Positions 45,517-54,538 are shown, counted from the first letter of the stretch. The stretch: 64,000 bases of DNA from Scytonema sp035967975 (GCA_035967975.1 JAWQFQ010000029.1:1-64000), one strand, 5' to 3'. A program made the numbers and translations. Notes: a model not told the origin generated them from the sequence alone.

Positions 45517-45827
45517 ATTTTATCATCCGTATACTCTCCCTTTATGTAAAGCTTTGTGAAATCACGATTCATCTTTCGCGAGAGTGACTCACGAAAAATA
45601 AGGCTCGTAGTAGCGCTTTAGCGCATGCAATCCCCATTCATAAAATTAGCCCTAAATTAAAATTTGGGCTTAAAGCTCAAACCCGTTAAAACGGGTTAAA
45701 AGCCATATAACTATAAAATGCAAGGGAAACAGGCGATCGCAAGCTGAGGTGCTGAAGGCTGATAGCTGAACGCTTACGTTTTCCGAGCTACCGAGTTGAG
45801 TTAACAGTTGAATAATTCTTTCTCCAA
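45517..45827. repeat. Spacer with hairpin repeat, copy 3
   Basis: It contains GTAGTAGCGCTTTAGCGCAT plus GCA (45608-45630) and an inverted pair AAACCCGTT/AACGGGTT at about 45679-45697. That pair belongs to a family also seen around 47490-47540 and 56260-56300 (AACGGGTTT...AGCTTT). No gene is seen. Confidence 0.65.
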
Positions 45828-46959
45828 CTAATTTGAATGACTTTCTAACCAAGCAACTAAATCTGCTTCATTAGAAAAATCTAACAGCGCAACAGCCAAA
45901 TTTTCCAACTGTTCCACAGATAACTGTTTGACGCTCTGTTGGAGTTGCTGGTTCACCAAACCAATACGACGTTGAAGTAAACGCTCAATCAACTGTAGCG
46001 CTTCTTCCTGCTTAACTTCTGCGGTGATTTCTTGCNNNNNNNNNNNNNNNNNNNNNNNNNNNNNNNNNNNNNNNNNNNNNNNNNNNNNNNNNNNNNNNNN
46101 NNNNNNNNNNNNNNNNNNNNNNNNNNNNNNNNNNNTTAACTTGTTCTTTGACTTCCTGCTTAACTTGTTCTTTGACTTCCTGCTTAACTTGTTCTTTGAC
46201 TTCCTGCTTAACTTCCTCTTTGACTTCCTGTTTAATTTCCTGCTTAACTTGTTCTTTGACTTCCTGCTTAACTTCTTGTTTCACATCCTGTATGACTTCT
46301 TCCCTGAGTTCCTCATAGTATCTTGTCTTTCTCCAGTCAAAATTGCTCAGACTAAACATTTGGGCTAACTCCTGACGGCTAATACGCGGTAATTTATACA
46401 ATATAATCGTTTCCATCAAATCCAACACTTTCCTTTGCAATGCTTCGTCTTTTACCTCAGCACGGGCTTTATCTAACAAATTTCTAATTAATTGCGGAGT
46501 TTTTTTCTTTGTCTCCACGACTAATTTCATCATCCCAACTCCCAAAGGTTGTGACGATATATCTCCCAGTTCATTCAGATACAAACGAGTGACTTGGTTG
46601 CTCTGTATTAAAAGACGATAAGGTTCTACTTCTGTTGGTTCGATACTGCGCGTTTTGAAGATAACGACTGCTCTCCAAGCACTAGTTGGTGCATAAAGTC
46701 GCATATATAGAAACAACTCCGAAAAAAGCCTTGCGTATAGTTCTACATCCTTTTGAAACTGTACTTCGACAAAATAAATTGGTCGCTTATTCTCATCAGG
46801 AAGCGGAACAAAGACTCCGTCAATACGGAACGCTGTTTGTTTTAGCTCAACTGAAGCAAAATCGTAAGCAGTTGCTGCTGTTGTGGACTGATTAATTAAT
46901 TCAAAAAAAGCCTCCGGAAACGTTTTAAACAAGCGATAAAATATCGAGTCGGTTTTCAT
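45828..46959 (-). CDS. Rpn-family (PD-(D/E)xK) nuclease/putative transposase, interrupted by an assembly gap
   Basis: The N-terminal part (MKTDSIFYRLFKTFPEAFFE, FRIDGVFVPLP, IYFVEVQFQKD, ELFLYMRLY) is a recombination-promoting-nuclease-like domain with a PD-(D/E)xK core. Then comes a tandem of VKQEVKEQ-type 7-residue units, interrupted by exactly 100 Ns. On the far side the real C-terminus is in the frame QEITAEVKQEEALQLIERLL to the stop at 45828-45830, not the out-of-phase stop at 46012. It resembles the C-terminal domain (DUF4351-like) of other Rpn proteins. The gap is in the repeat, so the true repeat number is unknown. Confidence 0.8.
46036..46135. other. Assembly gap of 100 N
   Basis: Exactly 100 unknown bases, the usual placeholder for a gap of unknown size. 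Both edges carry copies of the same heptad-coding repeat (CTTAACTTGTTCTTTGACTT on the right), which explains the failed assembly. Confidence 0.95.
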
Positions 46960-47596
46960 ACGGGCGCGATCAAGTCATTCTTATGACTTTATACAATAAG
47001 TATACTCCTGTTTCAGGAAAGCCAGGTCAATCTTTCTGTAAGCTAAAGTATCACACTACTATACTTTGAGCAGTCAGCTTTCAGCCATCAGCCATCAGCC
47101 AAGAGCTAGTAGTAGCAAGTGTCTTAGCTCAACCAAAAGCTCAGTTTATAACCGCACCAAGTATAACTTCGGACAGTCATCCAAAATGAGTTAATTCTTG
47201 TATAAACTATAGCTAAAATTTTAAGTGAAAATACCAAAATAACAATTGTGACAGTTCTGTTCCCCCTATAATGTGAAGATGACTAGACTGCGATCGCTCA
47301 AATAGCACCGCTCAAACTTCCAGAGGTTAGTGTATTTAATGCATTGATTCCTCAATCCGCAGTTTTCTTTAGAATGAAGTACAATTTATCTGTGTTTATC
47401 TGCGTGCATCTGCGGTTTTTTCATTATTCACAAAACTACATCTAACCTTTTGTGTCAATGCGAAAATCCTAAAATTCCCAAACATCCTAAAACCAATTTT
47501 AACGGGTTTGAGCTTTAAGCCGGAACTTTAGTTCACGGCTGATTAAAAATGAAAACGAACCTTATAATGTGAGACATAGCGATAAGAGAGATAAAC
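46960..47596. repeat. Spacer with a relic of the downstream PIN gene and repeats
   Basis: At about 47289-47355 (GACTGCGATCGCTCAAATAG onward) there is a degenerate copy of the PIN gene segment 48171-48238, with an ATCTGCGGTTTTTTCA sequence 50-80 bases further on, as also seen downstream of the PIN gene. Near 47080-47100 are CAGCCATCAGCCATCAG tandem units, and near 47490-47545 an AACGGGTTTGAGCTTTAAGC repeat. No intact gene is present. Confidence 0.6.
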
Positions 47597-47908
47597 ATGA
47601 ATTTTACTTCTGAACTTCAGCAAGAAGTTGAAAAATGGGCTAAATCTCTCGGTTTATCAGCCGAGCAGTTTGTTGTTCAAGCCGTGTCTGAGAAATTGTC
47701 TATGCTTAAACAACAGCAAAAAAGTCATGCAATTGAGCCGATAAAAACTGATGTTTCGACTTCATGTTCTGAGCGTCCGAGACTATACCGTAAACATGGT
47801 GTTTTAGTGATAGAAACTGGGGAATTAAATGAGTTTGACATAAATGCATTCATTAGTGAAATGCGAGAAGAGCGAATTCAAGAACAGATAGGGAAAATAG
47901 GTGTGTGA
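47597..47908 (+). CDS. VapB-like antitoxin
   Basis: A 103-residue protein with an N-terminal ribbon-helix-helix-like segment (FTSELQQEVEKWAKSLGLSA) and a C-terminal RKHGVLVIETGEL followed by FDINAFISEMREERIQEQ, the usual toxin-binding tail of cyanobacterial antitoxins. It overlaps the PIN-domain gene by 4 bases. Confidence 0.82.
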   Translation: MNFTSELQQEVEKWAKSLGLSAEQFVVQAVSEKLSMLKQQQKSHAIEPIKTDVSTSCSERPRLYRKHGVLVIETGELNEFDINAFISEMREERIQEQIGKIGV

Positions 47909-48339
47909 AAGTTCTGTACGATACTTCTGTACTAATTGCTGCATTATTAGTGAATCATCCAAATCATTATCTCACACTTCCTAAACTTGAAATGGCACAA
48001 CGTCGGGAAGTTCATGGGTATGTGTCCACTCATACCTTGGCTGAATTGTACTCTGTGATGACTCGTTTGCCAAAACCCTTGCAGGTTTCTCCAGATGAGG
48101 CTCTTTCCGCGATCGCCGATCTAGTTGAGTATATTGAAGCAGTTCCCCTACTACCTGAAGATTATCAGACTGCGATCGCTCAAATGGCGGCGCTTAAACT
48201 TCCAGGGGGTAGTGTTTTTGATGCATTGATTGCTCAAGCAGCTGTCAAAGCAAATGTTGATTGTCTTTTGACGTTAAACCCCAAGGATTTTGTTCGATTA
48301 TCCAAAGCCATCGCCGCATTAGTCCAAGTTCCTGAATAA
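47905..48339 (+). CDS. VapC-like PIN-domain toxin
   Basis: A 144-residue PIN protein: first acidic residue in VLYDTSVLIAALL, central HTLAELYSVMTRLP, and the last acidic cluster in GGSVFDALIAQAA with CLLTLNPKDFVRL. This is an RNase toxin paired with the overlapping antitoxin upstream. The start is GTG at 47905. A decayed part of this gene is duplicated upstream near 47289. Confidence 0.87.
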   Translation: MKVLYDTSVLIAALLVNHPNHYLTLPKLEMAQRREVHGYVSTHTLAELYSVMTRLPKPLQVSPDEALSAIADLVEYIEAVPLLPEDYQTAIAQMAALKLPGGSVFDALIAQAAVKANVDCLLTLNPKDFVRLSKAIAALVQVPE

Positions 48340-48484
48340 TGATGGAATTGATTCATTATCTGCGTTTATCCGCGTTCATCTGCGGTTTTTTCACAAATCC
48401 TTCAAAAACCATGCAACAAATCCGTAACAATATCTTCTCATATTGTATTCAAATAAAGCACTAACAGAAGACCCCCTGTTCACG

Positions 48485-49462
48485 ATGAATAAACGTGACG
48501 AACTGCAAAAATTATATGATTTGCTGGAGGAAAAGATTATTCGTTTCCGGGAAGAGAGGATTATTTCAGCAGACGCTCTCATCCGCTTCCAACTAGACAA
48601 GAAGATTGAGGAAGCAGAAGCTGAACGCAGTGAAATTCTACAGCAAATAGAAAATGCAGATACAGTAGCTGGTAGTGAAGAATTATACCGGGCTTTAATG
48701 AAATTAGGTTACCGCGAGCAAGTGCGATCGTTCCTCAGATTTCTGAAAGCGCAGTCAGTAGGGGCTTTCTTGATTCACGGTTCACCGGATTACGGACAGC
48801 GTTGGTTGCTGAATCGGTTAGTGACACAGTACGTTCGTTTTGGCACAATAGGTAAGGCAGTTAAGGTGAAACTTGACCGCATAGGACGCAGAAGAGATAT
48901 TAATGTTTTGTGGCGCGAACTTGGTGGGTTAGTCGGTTTGTCTAAGCATGGCTCACCAGAAGAGATTGCGAAACAGGTTTTTCAGTTGTGGAAAACACAG
49001 ACTGTTCTTCTTGTCTTCCATGATGTAGATTGTATGCCGAAAGATTATTTGCAAGAACTCCTCAATGAGTTTTGGTTTCCATTAGCAAGTCAAGCACGAG
49101 GGGTTGTATCCCAGACACATCAATTTCAGTTGCTGATGTTTTTGGTGGATTATGAGGGTTGTGTAGGGTGTAAGGATACTATGTTTGTTGAACAACTAGC
49201 GCCAAGTTGGGAACCGAAAATTCCAATAAGGTTACCAGAGATTACAGCGTTTTGCGATCGCATTTTGCTTGACTGGCTCGAAACAGTCGAGATAGATTCC
49301 CATAAGCTACCTTTTATTGAACTTATGCATGAAATGGAGGATTTGGCAAGGGATATTTTACGAAACAGTGAGAATGGGATTCCAGAATTAGCACTGTCAG
49401 AAATTTGTAACCTGTGTGGCTGCAATTGGTATGATGAGAGGGAAAGATGGTTAAAATATTGA
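48485..49462 (+). CDS. Inactive STAND-like NTPase with N-terminal coiled coil (module 2)
   Basis: About 325 residues from ATG 48485. The first 60 are a charged helix (RDELQKLYDLLEEKIIRF), a short adaptor region like those on effector-associated proteins, similar in style to the start of the CHAT protein at 53708-54538. The rest resembles an inactivated STAND ATPase: the Walker A position reads GSPDYGQRW, without the GKT, and a hydrophobic strand ends VFHDVD. It overlaps the MoxR gene start by 16 bases, so it is part of the module. It probably recognises or connects an effector; this is inferred from the operon. Confidence 0.65.
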   Translation: MNKRDELQKLYDLLEEKIIRFREERIISADALIRFQLDKKIEEAEAERSEILQQIENADTVAGSEELYRALMKLGYREQVRSFLRFLKAQSVGAFLIHGSPDYGQRWLLNRLVTQYVRFGTIGKAVKVKLDRIGRRRDINVLWRELGGLVGLSKHGSPEEIAKQVFQLWKTQTVLLVFHDVDCMPKDYLQELLNEFWFPLASQARGVVSQTHQFQLLMFLVDYEGCVGCKDTMFVEQLAPSWEPKIPIRLPEITAFCDRILLDWLETVEIDSHKLPFIELMHEMEDLARDILRNSENGIPELALSEICNLCGCNWYDERERWLKY

Positions 49463-50385
49463 CGCCCCAACCACTAGAGTATACAGGTAAAGTGCAGCCG
49501 AGACATGGTGAAACAGATGCTAATGGGCAATTATTATATCCCTATTTGCCGAATGATGACCTTGTAGAAGCTGTGAATCTGGCGATTTATCTGGAACGAC
49601 CACTGCTTTTGAAAGGGGAACCGGGATGTGGTAAAACAAGATTAGCGCGTGCGGTAGCTTATGAGTTGGGTTTACCCTTTGAAGCTTGGTATATTAAGTC
49701 TACCAGTCGCGCAAAGGATGGGTTGTATACTTATGATGCGGTGACTCGTCTTAGGGATGCTCAATTGGCTGCAACGGGTCGTGTTATAAAAGATGAGGAT
49801 ATTCCCCATATTAACGACCCCGCCACTTATGTGAAATGGGGACCGTTGGGTTGTGCTTTCCAAAATGACCACAGGACTGTGGTGCTGATTGACGAAATTG
49901 ATAAAGCGGATATTGATTTCCCTAATGATTTATTGTTGGAACTAGATGAACAGAGATTTATTGTTGAGGAAACTAGACAGCAAGTTATAGCAAAAGCTCC
50001 ACCGTTAGTTTTTATCACCAGCAACGATGAAAAAGATTTACCCGATGCTTTTTTGCGACGGTGTTTGTTTCACTATGTTGAGTTTCCTGATTTGGAAAGG
50101 TTGAGAGATATCATCAATTCTCACTTTCCAGAGTCATCCCAAGGGTTGGTGAATCAAGCGGTGATACGCTTTCAAAAACTGCGGGATGAAATGAGGAAGG
50201 ATAAGGGGGAGGGGAGTAAGAAGGTTAGCACCAGCGAATTGATTGATTGGTTTCGGGTACTGCGACGCTATCCTGAAGATGAGGTTTTGGCAAAACTAGA
50301 TGGTAAACTACCTTATGCAGGGGTTTTGTTGAAAAGCTGGGATGACCATGTGCGTTATTTGAGGCAAAAACGTGGATGGGAATGA
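49447..50385 (+). CDS. MoxR-family AAA+ ATPase (module 2)
   Basis: A 312-residue ATPase with Walker A GEPGCGKT at about 57-64, Walker B VVLIDEIDK with Asp149-Glu150, and FITSNDEKDLPDAFLRRC. It shares with the MoxR at 7333-8430 the block following Walker A (DGLYTYDAVTRL versus DGLYAYDAIGRL) but is shorter at the N-terminus. It overlaps genes on both sides (16 and 14 bases), a compact operon. Confidence 0.92.
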   Translation: MVKILTPQPLEYTGKVQPRHGETDANGQLLYPYLPNDDLVEAVNLAIYLERPLLLKGEPGCGKTRLARAVAYELGLPFEAWYIKSTSRAKDGLYTYDAVTRLRDAQLAATGRVIKDEDIPHINDPATYVKWGPLGCAFQNDHRTVVLIDEIDKADIDFPNDLLLELDEQRFIVEETRQQVIAKAPPLVFITSNDEKDLPDAFLRRCLFHYVEFPDLERLRDIINSHFPESSQGLVNQAVIRFQKLRDEMRKDKGEGSKKVSTSELIDWFRVLRRYPEDEVLAKLDGKLPYAGVLLKSWDDHVRYLRQKRGWE

Positions 50386-51784
50386 ATTGCCTTTAGCTGA
50401 ACTATTTACTAAACTGCGAGAAGCTGGCTTGTCTATTGGGATTGATGAGTATAACTCGGTTTTGTCTGCTCTACAAGGTGGTTTTGGTGTGAGCGATCGC
50501 AAAGCATTGAAACGTCTTTGTCAAACGATATGGGTAAAGTCTGCTCAGGAAAAGCAGGTATTTGAGCATCATTTTGAACAAGTCATGGGGATTGAGGTTG
50601 ATGTCCCCACGTCGGACGCATTAGTGATATTATCTTGGCGGCGTTATCTTCCAAGCACTCGTCACGGAATTCTTGGGAGTTTGTCTGTTGGAATTGTCAT
50701 GGGTGTGAGAAGCTCTTCCCATGAGGAAACTCTTATCACAAAACCACCTGCAACATCCGGTATAGTTTCAGCTAAGGCGACTATTATAGGAAGACAGACA
50801 GTCACACTCATTCCCACCCCTACTGAGAAAACACAGCCAATCACGGACAACCAATCAAATGTGATTCTTTGGGTTTTGCTACCCCTGATAGTCTTGGGTA
50901 GTGGATACGTCGTTGTTCGACGTTTACTAGAAACCAGGTTTATCCAAAAAAACCTTTTACAGCGTCTACGAGAAACCCGGTTTCTTCAAAGAAACCGGGT
51001 TTCTGAGGATACCAACGAAACAACTCCACAATCACAACCTCAACAAGATGAAGTCCAAACAGCCAAAGCAGTATTAGCAACTAGTCAAGAAGAAGAGATT
51101 TCTAAGCATCGCTTCCTGTTAACTGGGGAGTATTTTCCTGTCACAGCGAGACAAATGAAACAGATGTGGCGTTACTTGCGTCGTCCAGTTAGACAGGGTT
51201 CCCACACAGAGTTGGATGTGGAAGCAACGGTTAACCATATCGGACAACAAGGTTTGCTTCTCGAACCCGTAATGCGACCAAGTCGTGTCAACAGTGCTGA
51301 AATGCTTTTACTGATTGACCAAGATGGTTCAATGGTACCTTTTGATATGTTATCGCGTTGGTTAGCACAAACAGCTTTGCGCGGAGGTCGTTTGGGTAAA
51401 GCGGGGATTTACTACTTTCACAATTGTCCTATTGAATATCTATACCATGACCCCAATCATTTACAAGCTGTGTTGGTCAGTGATGTTGTTACCTGTGTTT
51501 GTTCTGAACGGACAGCGGTGTTAATTTTTAGTGATGCAGGTGCTGCTCGCAGCGGTTATAGTGAACAAAGGTTTGAATTCACCAAAAAATTTCTTGACCA
51601 ACTCAAACAACAAATAAGATATATTGCTTGGTTGAATCCTATGCCGCGATCGCGTTGGGAGAAAACAACAGCTGGTGATATTGCGAGTTTAGTACCCATG
51701 TTTGAAGTAAGTCGTCGGGGGTTACAGGATGCGATCGGGGTGCTGCGCGGACGCCCAACTAACTTTGAGGGGCGGAAGTTATGA
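50372..51784 (+). CDS. vWA-domain protein with a membrane segment (module 2)
   Basis: A 470-residue protein starting at GTG 50372, which overlaps the MoxR gene. The N-terminal helical part resembles CoxE-like/MoxR-partner proteins (LPLAELFTKLREAGLSIG). A single hydrophobic stretch follows at about 163-182 (VLLPLIVLGSGYVVV), then a linker and a vWA domain with a MIDAS-like DQDGS (Asp316, Asp318, Ser320). The linker holds two units LETRFIQKN and RETRFLQRN encoded by the palindromic ACCCGG repeat (50971-51004 plus a diverged copy near 50929). Unlike the vWA protein of the first module, the FGE domain is encoded by a separate gene. Confidence 0.82.
   Translation: MDGNELPLAELFTKLREAGLSIGIDEYNSVLSALQGGFGVSDRKALKRLCQTIWVKSAQEKQVFEHHFEQVMGIEVDVPTSDALVILSWRRYLPSTRHGILGSLSVGIVMGVRSSSHEETLITKPPATSGIVSAKATIIGRQTVTLIPTPTEKTQPITDNQSNVILWVLLPLIVLGSGYVVVRRLLETRFIQKNLLQRLRETRFLQRNRVSEDTNETTPQSQPQQDEVQTAKAVLATSQEEEISKHRFLLTGEYFPVTARQMKQMWRYLRRPVRQGSHTELDVEATVNHIGQQGLLLEPVMRPSRVNSAEMLLLIDQDGSMVPFDMLSRWLAQTALRGGRLGKAGIYYFHNCPIEYLYHDPNHLQAVLVSDVVTCVCSERTAVLIFSDAGAARSGYSEQRFEFTKKFLDQLKQQIRYIAWLNPMPRSRWEKTTAGDIASLVPMFEVSRRGLQDAIGVLRGRPTNFEGRKL
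50929..51004. repeat. Palindromic ACCCGGTTTC repeat inside a coding sequence, two copies
   Basis: AGAAACCCGGTTTCTT...AAGAAACCGGGTTTCT at 50971-51004 is nearly a perfect palindrome. A diverged half copy beginning AGAAACCAGGTTTATCC lies at 50929. Both are read in the same frame as xETRFxQxN, so the coding sequence has absorbed the repeat. Confidence 0.82.
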
Positions 51785-53481
51785 ATAAAGTCAGACCAGA
51801 AATTGCAACTCGTCGGATAGAATCTTTTCGCAAACGCTTTGGAAAACAACACCTTGACTTAGCCTACCACGCAGCTTTTCCTCTATCACTCACACCCGAT
51901 TTGTTATATCGTTTGTGGATGAACTTCCAAAGGGATATTCATGGAGAGGTTCTCGGAATTCCCTGGGTAGCTGTGGCGGACTTATTACTTTCTAGTTTAT
52001 GTGATGAAGTTGGACATGAACTTTATGAAATGAGTTTGTCAGTGCGAAACGAGTTGCTGAAGCGGTTAAAGGAAGACAAGAGATTTGGGGAAAAGCGCCT
52101 TCACGAACTCTCAGACTTCTTATTGGAATATACACGACAGTTCATTCACAGCGATGACCCCGACATTCGTGACTTTGCTCAAGGTCAGCAGTGGATAGCT
52201 TTATCTTACACCCAACCCAGTGAAGCAGCCCGTCAACTTGCCTCGACTCTTTCCAAGACCTATCATCAAGATAGACCAGACTTAATCCGATTGACATCCT
52301 TAGTAGAAACATTAACAGAACCCCTCGGAGAATTTGCAGAATTTCAGCCACTGTTGATTTACGCCCGTGGGATGAGATACTTTGCTGGTGATAACTTGGA
52401 AGCAGCAACAAGTGAAATTCGTAAAGCCCTTGGCGGAAAAAACGAAATCGAGGTAGCTGGTGTCAAGTTACCCATTCCCAAAGAAATCAAACCAACCAAT
52501 CGACGCAAAGTCCTTCAATATCTGGGTTGGGGAAGTGTAGGGATGGGTTTGACAATTGTCGGAGGAACCCTACTGCAAAATCGTTCCAACCAAACGCCTC
52601 TACCAAACCCATCTCCCTCACCTAATCCTCAGACATCAGAGGTCGTCACCCTACAAATAGTCGAATTTCCCGTCATCACCGTGAATGCGCGAGGTGAAAT
52701 CATCAGTCGAGACGCAGGTCAAGCCAGGTTCTTTCAAGAAAACTTGGGAAATGGTATTACTATAGATATGGTGGAAATTCCCAGCGGTCAGTTTCTCATG
52801 GGTTCGCCTCCAGGGGAAGAGGGGCGATACGATTCAGAAAGTCCGCAGCACACCGTCACAATTCAAACCTTTTTCATGGGTAGGTTTGCTGTCACTCAAG
52901 AACAGTATCAGGCGGTGATGGGAAACAATCCTTCATATTTCAAAGGAGAAAAACGACCTGTTGAAAATGTAAGTTGGAACGATGCTGTCAAATTTTGTGA
53001 TACACTAAATAAAAGGACTGGAAAAAGCTATCGTTATCGCTTGCCTAGCGAAGCAGAATGGGAGTGTGCTTGTCGGGCAGGGACAACGACTCCATTTCAT
53101 TATGGAGAAACGGTAATAACTGGTTTGGTGAATTACTATGGTGATTACACTTATGCTTCAGCGCCAAAAGGTGAATATCGGCAGCAAACTTTAGATGTTG
53201 GTACTTTTCCGCCGAATGCTTTTGGACTGTATGAGATGCATGGAAATGTTTGGGAATGGTGCTTAGATACTTGGCATGAAAATTATAATGGAGCACCTAC
53301 GAGCGGTAGAGTTTGGGAAAGTGACAATAATCAGTTCCGGATACTGCGTGGTGGTTCGTGGGTCACCCATCCTAAGGATTGTCGTTCAGCATATCGTGGC
53401 TACTATGATCGGAACACTAGGGATTACAGATATGACAACATTAGCTTTCGGATGGTTGTCCCTGTCCCGAAACTTCTCTAA
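51781..53481 (+). CDS. FGE-sulfatase domain protein with N-terminal helical region and membrane segment (module 2)
   Basis: A 566-residue protein. The first 240 residues are helical (ATRRIESFRKRFGKQHLDL) and resemble the N-terminal parts of VMAP-linked signalling proteins. A hydrophobic segment at about 248-266 (GSVGMGLTIVGGTLL) is followed by a Pro/Ser linker and an FGE/C-type-lectin-like domain at about 320-560 (VEIPSGQFLMGSPPGEE, RLPSEAEWECACRAG, MHGNVWEWC, LRGGSW). It overlaps the vWA gene by 4 bases. The tail after LRGGSW has the same NNY codon pattern as the gene at 8445. It likely displays a variable ligand-binding face outside or at the membrane. Confidence 0.84.
   Translation: MNKVRPEIATRRIESFRKRFGKQHLDLAYHAAFPLSLTPDLLYRLWMNFQRDIHGEVLGIPWVAVADLLLSSLCDEVGHELYEMSLSVRNELLKRLKEDKRFGEKRLHELSDFLLEYTRQFIHSDDPDIRDFAQGQQWIALSYTQPSEAARQLASTLSKTYHQDRPDLIRLTSLVETLTEPLGEFAEFQPLLIYARGMRYFAGDNLEAATSEIRKALGGKNEIEVAGVKLPIPKEIKPTNRRKVLQYLGWGSVGMGLTIVGGTLLQNRSNQTPLPNPSPSPNPQTSEVVTLQIVEFPVITVNARGEIISRDAGQARFFQENLGNGITIDMVEIPSGQFLMGSPPGEEGRYDSESPQHTVTIQTFFMGRFAVTQEQYQAVMGNNPSYFKGEKRPVENVSWNDAVKFCDTLNKRTGKSYRYRLPSEAEWECACRAGTTTPFHYGETVITGLVNYYGDYTYASAPKGEYRQQTLDVGTFPPNAFGLYEMHGNVWEWCLDTWHENYNGAPTSGRVWESDNNQFRILRGGSWVTHPKDCRSAYRGYYDRNTRDYRYDNISFRMVVPVPKLL
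53362..53445 (+). other. Putative DGR-type variable region in the second FGE tail
   Basis: Codons after LRGGSW: GTC ACC CAT CCT AAG GAT, TGT CGT TCA GCA TAT CGT, GGC TAC TAT GAT CGG AAC, ACT AGG GAT TAC AGA TAT, then GAC AAC ATT AGC. Every codon at a position of high family variability ends in C or T except AAG, which also keeps A-only changes relative to GAG in the first tail. Invariant blocks (CGTTCAGC, AGG) are shared with 11115-11186. It is suggestive of adenine-directed mutagenesis from an AAY-rich template. Confidence 0.5.
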
Positions 53482-53559
53482 ACTACACTTTTTTCCCTTT
53501 CCTCTTCCTTTAACCCATCACACACAGTGAAATTAATTTTTTTCCAAAAAGGATAAAAT

Positions 53560-53901
53560 ATGACTATTAAAGAATTATTAATCCAAGAAATAGAAACTTT
53601 ACCACCAGAGTTGCTAACAGAAGCCCTTAATTTTGTTCGAGACATTAAAACCAATCATATAGCAAAGCAGTCAAATAAAATTGGTGAATGTATAAAATTG
53701 TTTCCCCTTACACCCCCATTTTCCTCATCACTGGTACTTCACCCTGTGCAAAATTCTCCATTTGAAGAGCAGCCATCCCTTCATCAAAAGCTCTTTGAAA
53801 AATATCTTGATTCCCTAAATTATCATACCCCAACCCATCGTAAAACCCTTGAGCAAATACGATCGCAGCTTGGTCTTGAATCGGCTGGTTCATCCCAATA
53901 G
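53560..53901 (+). pseudogene. DUF2281-like antitoxin N-terminus joined to antisense CHAT sequence
   Basis: The first ~45 residues (MTIKELLIQEIETLPPELLT, then EALNFVRDIK) match short DUF2281-type cyanobacterial proteins. From about 53705 on, the frame only reads the reverse complement of the CHAT gene end, so the original 3' part was replaced. No toxin is adjacent. Expression is possible but a full-length function is doubtful. Confidence 0.5.
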
Positions 53902-54538
53902 TATAACTAATATACTGGCTAATTGCCGTTGCAGCTTTTTCTGAATAACAGGCGTTTAACAAGACACAGCTTACATACTCCGTGTGTAACTTAAATAACA
54001 CAGCCAACGTTTCTGGTGAGACAGGTTTGTGATTTCCCCCATCATCCTCTAACACCAAGCTACCATCTTCCATCCCATGACCGCAAAAATGAACAATTTG
54101 GGGACGAACTTCTGCGATCGCCCTCCGAATATCTTGAGGACGTACAGCGGTTCTGACATCAATCTCAAATAAATCTCGCTTTGTCGCTCGTTCAATCGCT
54201 GCTCTAATTTCCCGTATTTCTTTATCTAACCGCAAATATGGTTGCGGAATAGCTACCAAAATCAAGATTTTTTGCTTTCCTCTTGTCACCTCAGAGATGG
54301 TTGAAACTGGCGTAGTCGGTTGTAGTTGTTGTTCAATTCCCTCCAAGCGATCGCCTAGTTCCTGAAGCGAAGACTCCTCCTCTTTAAGCTGCTGTTCGTA
54401 TTGAAACTTACGAGATGGGTCTGTTTCAATCGTCAAAGCTTTTTGTATCTTACTTATCTTATCACTTTGTAGCTCATATAATTCTTCAAGGGAGTTCTTC
54501 TCTCTTTCTAATCGACGCCGTTGTTGTTCTGATAACAT
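53708..54538 (-). CDS. CHAT-domain (caspase-like) protein with N-terminal coiled coil
   Basis: A 276-residue protein. The first ~80 residues form a coiled coil (EREKNSLEELYELQSDKI). The rest is a CHAT protease domain: ILILVAIPQPYLRL, catalytic His in VHFCGHGMEDG and catalytic Cys in VLLNACYSEKAA. It is convergent with, and about 230 bases from, the second MoxR/vWA/FGE module, and its N-terminal helix is of the same type as on the STAND-like protein of that module. It may be that module's protease effector; this link is inferred. Confidence 0.82.
   Translation of the reverse strand: MLSEQQRRRLEREKNSLEELYELQSDKISKIQKALTIETDPSRKFQYEQQLKEEESSLQELGDRLEGIEQQLQPTTPVSTISEVTRGKQKILILVAIPQPYLRLDKEIREIRAAIERATKRDLFEIDVRTAVRPQDIRRAIAEVRPQIVHFCGHGMEDGSLVLEDDGGNHKPVSPETLAVLFKLHTEYVSCVLLNACYSEKAATAISQYISYTIGMNQPIQDQAAIVFAQGFYDGLGYDNLGNQDIFQRAFDEGMAALQMENFAQGEVPVMRKMGV

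Noticed and set aside
46012..46035. C-terminus of the Rpn protein ending at 46012
   Set aside because: This phase only arises because 100 Ns shift the frame; the other phase continues with a family-like C-terminal domain to 45828.
53705..53901. C-terminal half of the plus-strand frame after the FGE gene
   Set aside because: It is the antisense of the CHAT gene's 3' end, whose protein sequence is clearly conserved.
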